Source: Trichococcus ilyis (GTDB lineage Bacteria; Bacillota; Bacilli; Lactobacillales; Aerococcaceae). Taken from it: a stretch of 64,000 nt of DNA. The stretch spans positions 96,607 to 160,606 of the forward strand of contig NZ_FNYT01000003.1 in assembly GCF_900109135.1 (NCBI RefSeq), written 5' to 3'. Position 1 is the first letter of the stretch, and each line of letters opens with the position of its first letter. Positions 25,392 through 33,828 of this stretch are shown here, piece after piece. The notes beneath the pieces were generated by a model. It was not told the DNA's origin, searched no databases, and worked only from the letters and a program-made list of their open reading frames with translations. Position numbers and translations under genes: made by a program.

Positions 25392-26333
25392 TTAGTAAAG
25401 GCCGCTTTCGCCAAATTTTTTCGCTAATCGGTTTGTAGAAAAGACTAGGATGATGCCGATGACTGATTTGAATAACCCGACTGCCGTCGAATAACTGTAG
25501 GCACCGTTCGTGATCCCCATCATGTAGACATAGGTATCAAAAACATCCGCAACCGGCCGATTCAACTGATTCGTCATCAAATAGAACTGATCGAATCCGG
25601 TTGAAAGTATCGAACCCACTTTCATGATCAACATAATGATAATCGTGGAACGGATCGCCGGCAAAGTGATGTGCCAAACCCGGCGGAATCTTCCGGCGCC
25701 ATCCATGATGGCCGCTTCGTATTGTTCCTGATCGACCCCGGCCAAGGCGGCAAGATAGATGATTGTGCCCCAGCCCATTTCCTTCCAGATCGACTGGAGG
25801 ATGATCATCGGGCGGAACCATGTGGGATCCGTTAGGAAGTCAATTTCCTTTCCGGTCAGACTCAGCACGATTTCCGTAATGGCCCCATGGTCGAGGTTGA
25901 AAAGAATATGCCATAAACTGACGACGATCGTCCATGACAAAAAGTGTGGCACATAGACGAAAGTCTGAATCGTGCGCTGATAAACTTTCAGCCGTACTTC
26001 ATTCAACAGGAGCGCCAAAAGTATCGGAGCGGGGAACGCAAACAGGATGTTCAGAAAAGCAATCGCTAGCGTATTCCAGAATATCCGGAAAAAATCTGGG
26101 TTGGTGAAGAAATCCTGGAAATTCTCCAACCCTACCCACTTGCTTTCCGCGATTCCGAGGAAAGGCACGTAATCCTTGAACGCGATAATAAGTCCATACA
26201 TCGGGGCGTATTTGAAAATCGCGAAATACAATAAGCCGGGTATCGTTAAAATATAGAGCCATTTATTCTGTTTGATGTGATTTAAAGCACTGATTTGTTT
26301 CTTTTTCGGTATTTCTTTGATTGTTGATTCCAT
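25392..26333 (-). CDS. sugar ABC transporter permease (LplB/YteP type)
   Basis: 313 aa with six helices. The N-terminal LYILTIPGLLYFAIFKYAPMYGL segment is typical of LplB, and the EAA loop is at EQYEAAIMDGAGRFRRVWHI. It partners with the downstream permease (21-bp gap) and with the solute-binding protein at 30566-32098. Confidence 0.93.
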   Translation of the reverse strand: MESTIKEIPKKKQISALNHIKQNKWLYILTIPGLLYFAIFKYAPMYGLIIAFKDYVPFLGIAESKWVGLENFQDFFTNPDFFRIFWNTLAIAFLNILFAFPAPILLALLLNEVRLKVYQRTIQTFVYVPHFLSWTIVVSLWHILFNLDHGAITEIVLSLTGKEIDFLTDPTWFRPMIILQSIWKEMGWGTIIYLAALAGVDQEQYEAAIMDGAGRFRRVWHITLPAIRSTIIIMLIMKVGSILSTGFDQFYLMTNQLNRPVADVFDTYVYMMGITNGAYSYSTAVGLFKSVIGIILVFSTNRLAKKFGESGLY

Positions 26334-26346
26334 TCCGTTTCCTCCT

Positions 26347-28845
26347 TCAGCTCCGGTCGGTCATGTGACCGCCGATCCATTCCAAGCAACCTATTGTGTT
26401 CAGACACCACTGCGACACTACATTTGTGGAAATCCAAGGCATTTCTTCTACCGGCTTCCAGATGTCTGTCTGTTTCAGTGTTTCTTCAACCGGTAGCGGT
26501 ACACCGGACAGTTCATTCGTTGTGAGAATCTTCCAAGACTGGTTGGCGATGGCTTTATCATTTCTGACGACTGCCCCGTAAGCCATCATCGTGGTCCCGA
26601 ACATTGGCCAAGAAAAATGCGGTTCCGACAACTTCCCTTTGGATGCCTGAAGCTTCTCTTCGGGAGTGAGACTATACATCCAACCGAATTCACCGAGCAT
26701 CTGGTTCCATTCGGGATCCTCTAAGTTCTGCGCCAATTCCAGCCAGACCTGCGGAGCTCCAAACGAAATGACCATATGATAACCACCTGCATTTCCTGTC
26801 CCCATGTATTGGAGTTCCTTCGTTTTTGGGTTGAAGAGATAGGTCGGACCGGACAGCAACCGGTCCGGCGTTGCTTTGATGCAGGCAATCCCGGTCCTGA
26901 TTTTTTCGAGGTAGGTTTCGTCGCCTGTCCTTTCCCACTGCGTGAACCAGTTGGAAACAAGCGCCGACCAATCCGGACCGACCCGGATCGGTACCCATTC
27001 CTCGGTCCGTTCGTAGAACTCGCGCATCGGTGCCAAGCCTTCGAAGGCGTACGTTTCATTGTCCTTCACCTGTTCCATGATTTCGCCGATCCGCTCATCC
27101 GCCGTTAAATAATAATAATAGCGGTGCAATCCAGCCATCGAAATACGCACTTCTTTGCACTGGCAACCCCAGTGCAGTACGTTGTGACGCGATCCGAGCC
27201 CTCTGTATTCCCCGGCATGGTACTGGTCCACCTCGGAGGTATGACGCGTCATCGCCTCTGCGAAACGGAATACTTCCGGATCGCCCGTGCGCAGGAAGTC
27301 GAGCCATAGCCACATGTTCGGCACGAGCTCGGTGTTCTGCCAAGCATAACCGCCCAAATCGTAGCGCCACTGATGGCGGTAACGGTCGTAGGTATGCATG
27401 ACGTCTCCGTAGTTCCAGTAGCCGTACCAGCTGCGCTTATCGACTTCCTTCACGTAGAATTTCCGTAACGCCAGCATCTGATCCTCAAGTCGGGCCATTT
27501 TCGGATTGGTGCGGTTCGGCAGGCTAAAGGAACCGAATACTTTTGTCTGACGGTAGTCTTCCGGAGTAGCCACGATCAACGCTGGGTTTCGGTTCTCTAG
27601 GGCTAGTTCAAAGAGTTCGGCATTGCTGAGCGGTTCCGCACAGAGGTCAAGCCACAAACGGGTCGTATTGGCGACACCCACAGCAGTAGACCGAATTTCC
27701 TCCATCCCTTCATAGGCGCTCAGCATATGATCACGCGGCGAGTAATGCGAAAAGTCCATCTCACCTGCTTCCGGACTCCAAAGCCAGGCAATCATTTTGG
27801 TGCGGTGACCGGTCAGATCTCTGACTTCGATTGCGGATGGCGCTTTTTCCCAGAATTTTTCGATGCTACAGGCAACCCCGCCTGTTTCCCCGCCGGCATA
27901 AACGCTTCCCAAGGAACGGCTACCATCCCCGATCAATAGCGGTGCATAGCCCGGCTCGGTCTGTTTCTTCAGCGTATAGGAGCGGTGGTTGATTTGGGTC
28001 AGCGAAAAGTTGTTCCAGACCGCATTTTCCTTGGCATGGATCAGCATCGGTCTGTCCGTTTCGGTCAGCTGGACGATTTCGCCGGCCGCCTGTTTGGCGT
28101 ATTGCGGATGTTTTTCATAAAAACGGCGGGACATTAACAATTGACCTGGTTCGGCATAGACGCCACTTTCACCGACGAATTTCACATGGCGGTTCCAACT
28201 TTCCCCTGTCAGCGTGGTCTCATACGCAATACCGATTCCTTTGATTGGTTTGGAATCAATCACGATTAAGGTATGTACAATATCTAATCTGTTGACTTCG
28301 TGGTAAAAGCGGAAGCGTACGATGAACTGCTGTAGCTCTGTATTGTCCTGATAGATATAGCCACTGACCTTCACAACAGCTTTGAGCGGACCATTTTCTT
28401 CCAGAATCAAATCAGTAACTTTTGAAGAGAGCGTTCCTTCAGCGTATTTTGCTTCAATCCGCAGATCTGTCAATTTAGCTTCACCGGCAATCTTTACCCA
28501 ATCCAGTAAGTTCTTCCCTTCCCCGTGTTTCGGGAAGAAAGCTTTCAGGGAACCGTTATCGATATAGATGCCGTTATAGCGTGATTCGGCGATATTACCG
28601 GAAAGCTGCTTGCCTTGTTGCAAATCGATCAGCGTACTTGTTTTGTCAAAGATACCAGCGTGTCCGGTCCATTTGATGCTGCCGTCCGGCCAGAAAGCCA
28701 GCGCTTTTGTCTGCAGCGGTGTTCCATCGAGCCAGAAGGTTTGGGATTGTAATGTCTCTTTTGTTAATTCCCCCTTTTTCCAAGGAGTTCCCCAGTTGAT
28801 GCCTCGTTTAATTCCAGGTTGTTTTTCAAGCCATTTCAGTGTCAT
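26347..28845 (-). CDS. exo-rhamnogalacturonan lyase family protein (PL26, YetA-like)
   Basis: 832 aa without a signal peptide, related to Bacillus YetA and the fungal exo-lyase PcRGLX. It would cleave rhamnogalacturonan-I oligosaccharides inside the cell by beta-elimination, giving the unsaturated disaccharide that GH105 splits. Features: an N-terminal beta domain (KRGINWGTPWKKGEL; ALAFWPDGSIKWTGHAG), a central (alpha/alpha) barrel with DKRSWYGYWNYGDVMHTYD, and SRHNVLHWGCQCKEVRIS. The start overlaps the end of the YesL gene by 20 bases. Family assignment is by recognised sequence pattern; activity is inferred. Confidence 0.85.
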   Translation of the reverse strand: MTLKWLEKQPGIKRGINWGTPWKKGELTKETLQSQTFWLDGTPLQTKALAFWPDGSIKWTGHAGIFDKTSTLIDLQQGKQLSGNIAESRYNGIYIDNGSLKAFFPKHGEGKNLLDWVKIAGEAKLTDLRIEAKYAEGTLSSKVTDLILEENGPLKAVVKVSGYIYQDNTELQQFIVRFRFYHEVNRLDIVHTLIVIDSKPIKGIGIAYETTLTGESWNRHVKFVGESGVYAEPGQLLMSRRFYEKHPQYAKQAAGEIVQLTETDRPMLIHAKENAVWNNFSLTQINHRSYTLKKQTEPGYAPLLIGDGSRSLGSVYAGGETGGVACSIEKFWEKAPSAIEVRDLTGHRTKMIAWLWSPEAGEMDFSHYSPRDHMLSAYEGMEEIRSTAVGVANTTRLWLDLCAEPLSNAELFELALENRNPALIVATPEDYRQTKVFGSFSLPNRTNPKMARLEDQMLALRKFYVKEVDKRSWYGYWNYGDVMHTYDRYRHQWRYDLGGYAWQNTELVPNMWLWLDFLRTGDPEVFRFAEAMTRHTSEVDQYHAGEYRGLGSRHNVLHWGCQCKEVRISMAGLHRYYYYLTADERIGEIMEQVKDNETYAFEGLAPMREFYERTEEWVPIRVGPDWSALVSNWFTQWERTGDETYLEKIRTGIACIKATPDRLLSGPTYLFNPKTKELQYMGTGNAGGYHMVISFGAPQVWLELAQNLEDPEWNQMLGEFGWMYSLTPEEKLQASKGKLSEPHFSWPMFGTTMMAYGAVVRNDKAIANQSWKILTTNELSGVPLPVEETLKQTDIWKPVEEMPWISTNVVSQWCLNTIGCLEWIGGHMTDRS

Positions 28846-29458
28846 TTTTCAGTTGTGCTCCTTTCAATTTTTCTTCGTTGTCTTCAAAATACTTCAGGTA
28901 AAGTCCCATATTTCCATAGACCCACACGCCGACACTGAGGAACGACAACAAGCCGGGCAACATATACGAGACCGTGCTGCAGATGCCCAGCCAGAGGAGC
29001 GCCAACAAGCAGCCAAATGGATTATAGGTCAAAAATTTCAATGCGGAAGGAAAATAGCTGCGGAGCGGCAACTCGTAAAACTCGTACATCGCGAATAGCG
29101 TATTCACAGTCGCCAACATCGCCCCTTGGCTCACCAGGAAAACAAGCAGTGCTGCAGTTCCGAGATGCGGCAAGAACAACTGCTGGACCGCCAACATCGG
29201 CAAACCGTAGAGAGCTACAATTGCCAGAAAAATTTGGTTAGATGAAATGAAGTGCGTGCGGTAATAGAAAAAAAAGCTTGAGTAAAAATTCATACCTTGC
29301 TGACGGTGGAGCGCTTTCGCCACATGATGTGCTGCTTGGAGGCTCGGTGCCAATCCGAAGATGCCCAACCCAAGCAGCGTTCCTAGTATAATTGCGCTGT
29401 TCAAGCGCAGGCAGTCATATATTTTTTCGGTTCCATTATAGAGTTTGTCCCAATTCAT
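28826..29458 (-). CDS. YesL family (DUF624) membrane protein
   Basis: 210 aa with about five hydrophobic helices. It is a small membrane protein family nearly always found beside LplABC-type pectin/rhamnogalacturonan importers; its exact role is unknown. Its ATG overlaps the stop of the DUF1961 gene by four bases, and its own end overlaps the PL26 start. Confidence 0.88.
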   Translation of the reverse strand: MNWDKLYNGTEKIYDCLRLNSAIILGTLLGLGIFGLAPSLQAAHHVAKALHRQQGMNFYSSFFFYYRTHFISSNQIFLAIVALYGLPMLAVQQLFLPHLGTAALLVFLVSQGAMLATVNTLFAMYEFYELPLRSYFPSALKFLTYNPFGCLLALLWLGICSTVSYMLPGLLSFLSVGVWVYGNMGLYLKYFEDNEEKLKGAQLKNDTEMA

Positions 29459-30132
29459 ATGCCTTCCTCCTCGATTCCGAACACTTTTAGGTTACGGTAT
29501 TTGGCCATCATCGGCGCCATCTGACGGAAGCCAACGCAGCCTTCCTTCAGAATCGGGCCCAGCGTCCCGTCATCCTCCCAACGGAACAACACGAGAGCGT
29601 TGATGCTGAAAGTGATCCATTGTTGTCGCTTTTCTACCGTCAGTTTGTAGAAATCAATCGCGTCAGCCACTGCCGGGAGCGGATCAGCACCTTGGGCAAC
29701 CAGATGGAATCCATGACTTTTCCGAAGGTTGCATGTTTCAAAATAGCGCTCCGAGGCGAATTTCCTCCTATAATAGGAGATGTGGTAGGCATTGATGTCG
29801 CCTGAATGATACTGCGGGTAATAGCCATCCCGTTCCTGAAGCTCCGGGCTGAAGAGCAGTTGCCCCTCCCTGCCGAGTGCGGCAAAGAACAACATACACA
29901 GCCCTGGCTCCCGCAAAGGTTGAAATTCCCATTCGATCTTAATGTCAGCCGGAAAAACCCGGTTCAACCACAAAACCCAGTGGGCATGATCGCCCAGTTC
30001 TTCCGGATCCGCATTCGCGAGGATGATACCGTCTCCGTCGAATGCGATTGCCGGATTTCCCTCCTTCACGAAATCGGTGAGATGCTCCGGCCCAGTCAAA
30101 GGATTCTCATAAAGCAGTCTGTATTCCGTCAT
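29455..30132 (-). CDS. DUF1961 family protein (YesU-like)
   Basis: 225 aa, predicted beta-jellyroll (concanavalin-like) protein without signal peptide. Features: the N-terminal LLYENPLTGPEHL, the internal YYPQYHSGDINAYHISYYRR block and the C-terminal GCVGFRQM. Bacillus YesU sits in the rhamnogalacturonan region; biochemical function is not established to my knowledge. It is the first gene of the transcription unit going through YesL, PL26 and the permeases. Confidence 0.82.
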   Translation of the reverse strand: MTEYRLLYENPLTGPEHLTDFVKEGNPAIAFDGDGIILANADPEELGDHAHWVLWLNRVFPADIKIEWEFQPLREPGLCMLFFAALGREGQLLFSPELQERDGYYPQYHSGDINAYHISYYRRKFASERYFETCNLRKSHGFHLVAQGADPLPAVADAIDFYKLTVEKRQQWITFSINALVLFRWEDDGTLGPILKEGCVGFRQMAPMMAKYRNLKVFGIEEEGI

Positions 30133-30151
30133 ATCATTGTCCTTTCCAACG

Positions 30152-30207
30152 TTAAAACGTTTTCATGTTTATGCTCTTATCTTATAGTTGCACTGGGTTT
30201 CCCTCAA
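30152..30207 (-). promoter_or_regulatory. promoter with cre-like site before the DUF1961 operon
   Basis: TTGAGG (30202-30207), 17 bp, TAAGAT (30179-30184) on the minus strand; TGAAAACGTTTTAA (30152-30165) follows just after the start site and resembles a CcpA cre site. The 30208-30333 stretch shows nothing else. Confidence 0.5.
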
Positions 30208-30333
30208 TTGACATTTTTTGTTTTTCTCCTTAGAAAAGGCTACAGGTAAAGGGTTTTCTGTAGGTGCTTCAAAAAAGGGCTAGACTGTTTTGGATTTGGA
30301 AATTATGCGGTTGCAAAGATGCATCCTGCGCAA

Positions 30334-30461
30334 CTCCGGTGAATGGTTGTTTGGCCGGAGTTGGTGTCCTTTTCCTAGTCTGTCCTGCGGTGAAGTTGGT
30401 CTGGCCGGAGAACAGGACCAATGCCTGAGGTTACCTCCGGGGATGGACGGATTCGCCGGAG
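30334..30461. repeat. three-palindrome intergenic array E
   Basis: Units at 30334-30360, 30384-30410 (left arm CTGCGG, one mismatch) and 30435-30461, starts about 50 bp apart. The first pairs as AACTCCGG/CCGGAGTT, the third as CCTCCGG/CCGGAGG. It lies beyond the terminator of the solute-binding protein gene and upstream of the DUF1961 promoter. Confidence 0.82.
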
Positions 30462-30510
30462 GAGCGGAGTTGTCTCAAGACGGCCGCGCCGGCCGAACAG
30501 TTATTCTCTC

Positions 30511-30557
30511 AAAAAAAAAACAGCGCCGGACTGCTTCTTAGAAAGCAATTCGACGCT
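30511..30557 (-). terminator. terminator of the solute-binding protein gene
   Basis: Bulged hairpin of 36 bases (AGCG...TGCTT with AAGCA...CGCT) followed on the minus strand by ten T. Confidence 0.85.
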
Positions 30558-30565
30558 CTTATCAT

Positions 30566-32098
30566 TTAGTTTTTGTGCAATTCGTTCGTTTCGTCGATCA
30601 ACTCTTGGCCGCCTTGGTTCTTCCAAAGCTCGATGCTGTCGGCCCAGCCTTGATCATCGATCTGGCCGGCAACATATTTGACGCGCGCATCGCTGATGAT
30701 CTGATCCAGCTGTGCCCCTTTAGTGACATAAGTGTCAGTGATATAGGATGAAGCCGGATTGTAGACCGCGGATTCCAGATCTGCTGCCATCAGGGAAAGG
30801 CGTCTTTCGAATTTCTGCGTCATTTCATCCGTTTCAGGTTTGGCACGATAGAACAAGATTTCTTCGGTCACGTTCATGCCGATCTGCGAATAGCTCTTGA
30901 CATAGTTTGCATATTTTTCGGCTTCGGCATCTTCCTTGATTGCTTGCGCCATGCCGTCGACAACATTGAAGTTCACGCCTTCAAGGCCGTTCGTCAATAG
31001 GATCTGAGCTTCTTCGTCATTGAGTTGATCCAAGAATGACAATACTTCCTTCAGCTCGTCCTCGGTCTTAACGCTTGTTTTCGGAATCGCCAAGAAGCCA
31101 GAGTACCCGTCCGTCGGTAAAGCATTCAGTTCTCCCTCTGCGTTCTCAAGGTTACCGGTGAAGACAACGATATCTTCACTATCAGGGTTCGCCTGGCGCA
31201 TTTTGTTGCTGATGGAATCTGCTCTGGAATAAGTATCGACAATAATACCGCCTTTGCCGTTCAAGAACGGTTCATCCCATTTGTCGGCAGTCAATGTCGC
31301 AAAATCCTTATTCACATATCCATTTTCGACCATGCTGCGCATAAATTGCATCGATTCCAAATATTCAGGCTGCATGAAGGATGGTTCCAATGCGCCCTCT
31401 TTTTCAATCCAAGCATTCCCTGCTCCGAACCAAGTTGCCAAGGTGTCGTATGGGCTATTGGTATTGATGGATGCCGGCCATTGCGGCACGATCAAACCGT
31501 ATGTATCTGCTTCGCCGTTGCCGTCCGGATCATTTTCCGTGAAAGCTTGGGAGATAGCGAAGAGATCGTCAACCGTTTCTGGCAACTCCAAGCCCAGATT
31601 CTCTAGCCAGTCTTTGCGGATCATCACCGCGGTCCGCATGCCATCACGCGACCGATAGATGCCGTAGATTTTCCCGTTCACCGAAGAGTTGCGCAGAACA
31701 TCAGGGTTCGCTTGCGACAGATTCGGATAGTCCTTCAAGTAATCGGTCAGGTCCCAGAAAGCGCCATTCTCGGCGGATTTGATGAAGCCACCCGATTTTC
31801 CTTGGATGACCATGACTTTCGGGATGTTGTCGGAAGCAAGGGTAATATTCATCTTATCCTCATAGGAAGTATTCGGTGCCCAGGTTATTTCGATTTCCTT
31901 TCCGGTCAGTTCCTCCAGTTGTTCGATAATTTTATTTTCTCCTTCTGGGGGATCAGTTTCGATAAAAGGAGACATGATTGTGATTGTGTCCGTCGTCGCG
32001 CTGGCCGTTTCCCCTTCCTCATTATTTCCGCAAGCCGCCAGTATAGTGGTAGCTGCCATCGCCACTCCGAATACCGAAAAGATTTTGTTCTTTTGCAT
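30566..32098 (-). CDS. extracellular solute-binding protein, sugar ABC transporter (LplA/YtcQ type)
   Basis: 510-aa lipoprotein: signal peptide and lipobox TTILAACG (Cys about 23). Large substrate-binding protein of family 1 (SBP_bac_1-like) that captures rhamnogalacturonan oligosaccharides for the two permeases. It is separated from them by a terminator and array E, so it can be expressed at a higher level than the membrane subunits. GGAGG precedes the ATG. Confidence 0.92.
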   Translation of the reverse strand: MQKNKIFSVFGVAMAATTILAACGNNEEGETASATTDTITIMSPFIETDPPEGENKIIEQLEELTGKEIEITWAPNTSYEDKMNITLASDNIPKVMVIQGKSGGFIKSAENGAFWDLTDYLKDYPNLSQANPDVLRNSSVNGKIYGIYRSRDGMRTAVMIRKDWLENLGLELPETVDDLFAISQAFTENDPDGNGEADTYGLIVPQWPASINTNSPYDTLATWFGAGNAWIEKEGALEPSFMQPEYLESMQFMRSMVENGYVNKDFATLTADKWDEPFLNGKGGIIVDTYSRADSISNKMRQANPDSEDIVVFTGNLENAEGELNALPTDGYSGFLAIPKTSVKTEDELKEVLSFLDQLNDEEAQILLTNGLEGVNFNVVDGMAQAIKEDAEAEKYANYVKSYSQIGMNVTEEILFYRAKPETDEMTQKFERRLSLMAADLESAVYNPASSYITDTYVTKGAQLDQIISDARVKYVAGQIDDQGWADSIELWKNQGGQELIDETNELHKN

Positions 32099-32130
32099 CT
32101 TTTTTCCTCCTTTAATTTTGAAGCATGTTA

Positions 32131-32180
32131 GTTAACCGCTTTCATGATTAAATCATAATCAATTACCTGATTTCCGACAA
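32131..32180 (-). promoter_or_regulatory. solute-binding protein promoter with cre-like site
   Basis: TTGTCG (32175-32180), 17 bp, TATGAT (32152-32157) on the minus strand. TGAAAGCGGTTAAC (32131-32144) lies on the start site, where CcpA binding would repress. The rest of the divergent gap (32181-32384) shows no further gene. Confidence 0.55.
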
Positions 32181-32384
32181 TTGACTGTTTTTACTGGAGT
32201 CAAAAAACCTTGTCAGCACAGTGTTTATTGGCGAGCTAAGCAGATTATATCAATTTTTTTATCAAAATGAAGGGCAATACCCGCAAAAGAAATCAGATTT
32301 CCACGAAAAATGTCGAGAATCCGCGCTTGTATGTCAAGTCTGCCATAACTACAATGAAAGCATAACCATAAAGGAGACCAAAGT

Positions 32385-33065
32385 ATGAAGAAAAAATTGT
32401 TCATCGCCGGCGATTCGACGGCAGCGCAAAAATCCGGCGAAGCAAAGCCTGAGACCGGCTGGGGGGAAAAGTTTTCCTGCTTCCTCTCATCCGAAATCGA
32501 AGTGCGCAACTATGCCCAAAACGGCCGCTCCACCGAATCGTTCATCACCGAAAAAAGGCTCGATCAGATTGCCAAGGAAATCGGTCCAGGAGATTTCCTG
32601 CTTATCCAGTTCGGGCACAACGACCAGAAGATTGATTTGCCGATAGGGACGATGCCTTACGAAGATTATCAGGAGAATCTCGCTCAGTTTGTGGAAGTTG
32701 CGTTGGCTAAGAATTCTTTTCCCTTACTGCTGACGTCCGTTACTAGACGAGATAACTTACCTGATGGTCGACTCAATCCGGAAACACTTGGCGACTACCC
32801 TGAAGCAATGATTGCTTTGGGGGAGAGACTGGCCGTTCCCGTTATTGATGTCTATCGTCTGACGCAAGACTACTATCAGAGATTGGGTATGGAGGAAACA
32901 ATAAAACTACATCTGCACCTTTCCACTGGGCAGCATCCCAACTATCCAGCTGGTATTGCGGATAATACGCATTTCAATGACTATGGCGCTCATCAGATTG
33001 CGCGGATTATTGCCGAAAACATCCGACTGATGGAGCATCCTTTGAGTGCGTATGTCCGTTGCTGA
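32385..33065 (+). CDS. rhamnogalacturonan acetylesterase, SGNH/GDSL family
   Basis: 226 aa, CE12-like (RhgT/YesT). The nucleophile Ser is in IAGDSTAAQKS, the oxyanion residues are in YAQNGRSTES and QFGHNDQK, and the Asp/His are in DNTHFNDYGAHQ. No signal peptide, so it removes acetyl groups from imported oligosaccharides. It resembles the first 230 residues of the fused protein at 18618-21263, making a second, free-standing copy of the domain. It is divergent from the binding-protein gene, with AAGGAG before the ATG. Confidence 0.92.
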   Translation: MKKKLFIAGDSTAAQKSGEAKPETGWGEKFSCFLSSEIEVRNYAQNGRSTESFITEKRLDQIAKEIGPGDFLLIQFGHNDQKIDLPIGTMPYEDYQENLAQFVEVALAKNSFPLLLTSVTRRDNLPDGRLNPETLGDYPEAMIALGERLAVPVIDVYRLTQDYYQRLGMEETIKLHLHLSTGQHPNYPAGIADNTHFNDYGAHQIARIIAENIRLMEHPLSAYVRC

Positions 33066-33092
33066 TAATCGCCCGATTCGGGGGAGGCTCTC

Positions 33093-33218
33093 CTCCTGCG
33101 AAGCAGCCCTCGCCGGAGATCCGATTCCGTTTACCGCCCATCTCCGGTGCCTCGGGCTTCATCGGAGATGAATGTTATTTTCGGTATTGTTCTCCGGCCA
33201 ACCGATCGCTCGCCGGAG
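33093..33218. repeat. three-palindrome intergenic array F
   Basis: Units at 33093-33118, 33142-33167 and 33192-33218, starts 49 and 50 bp apart. The second extends to CATCTCCG/CGGAGATG. The middle unit has its purine/pyrimidine interior reversed relative to the outer two. It lies between the convergent acetylesterase and Lrp genes. Confidence 0.85.
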
Positions 33219-33259
33219 ATACGGCTCCTCTACTCAGCGCTCTCCCCCGCACACAAAAT

Positions 33260-33298
33260 AAGCAAAAACGCCGGAAATAATTCTCGGCGTCTTTGCTT
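33260..33298 (-). terminator. terminator of the Lrp gene
   Basis: AAGCAAAGACGCCG pairs with CGGCGTTTTTGCTT; it overlaps the stop region of the Lrp gene and can act on both strands. Confidence 0.85.
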
Positions 33299-33740
33299 AT
33301 TCGTTTATTTGGATTTGCAGGCCGCGGGGACCGACATTTGTTGAGAAGACAATATGCGTTTTGGTATCGCCAAAGCGTTGCAGGTCCGTTATGAATTCAT
33401 CCAACTCGATTGTGTTTGTAAAGTATACCTTCAATAGCATCGAGTAATCCCCGGTGATGCAGTCGCATTCTACGACATTGGGGATTTCTTCGATGTATCG
33501 GTAAAAATCCTGTTTATCCTTTGCGTTGACCGCGCAATTCACATAGGCTTTGATCAAAAAGCCCAATTTCTGATGGTCAAGAACAGCTTGATACGTACGG
33601 ATGTACCCCATACCTTCCAAATTTTGCAAACGCACGGATACGGAAGGAGACGAAATAAAACACTCTTCGGCAATTTGTTTGACAGTAATCCGGCTGTTTT
33701 TTTGCATAATATTTAAAATTTTCCGATCTAAAACATCCAT
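33297..33740 (-). CDS. Lrp/AsnC family transcriptional regulator
   Basis: 147 aa. An N-terminal HTH (about 1-55; TVKQIAEECFISSPSVSVRL) and a C-terminal RAM/ligand domain (about 65-140; VVECDCITGDYSMLLKVYF). Such proteins respond to amino acids. It lies beside the amino-acid transport/aminotransferase operon on the same strand but with its own promoter, and probably controls it (inference). GGAGGGG precedes the ATG. Confidence 0.92.
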   Translation of the reverse strand: MDVLDRKILNIMQKNSRITVKQIAEECFISSPSVSVRLQNLEGMGYIRTYQAVLDHQKLGFLIKAYVNCAVNAKDKQDFYRYIEEIPNVVECDCITGDYSMLLKVYFTNTIELDEFITDLQRFGDTKTHIVFSTNVGPRGLQIQINE

Positions 33741-33772
33741 AATGGCCCCTCCATTCTCTCATCATATTCTTA

Positions 33773-33801
33773 ATTTTAGTAAGAAAGGATAAGAGTTGCA
33801 A
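33773..33801 (-). promoter_or_regulatory. promoter of the Lrp gene
   Basis: TTGCAA (33796-33801), 17 bp, TAAAAT (33773-33778) on the minus strand, between the MFS stop and the Lrp start. Confidence 0.7.
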
Positions 33802-33828
33802 GGTTGGGCTCACAAGATGTGTCAGGCT

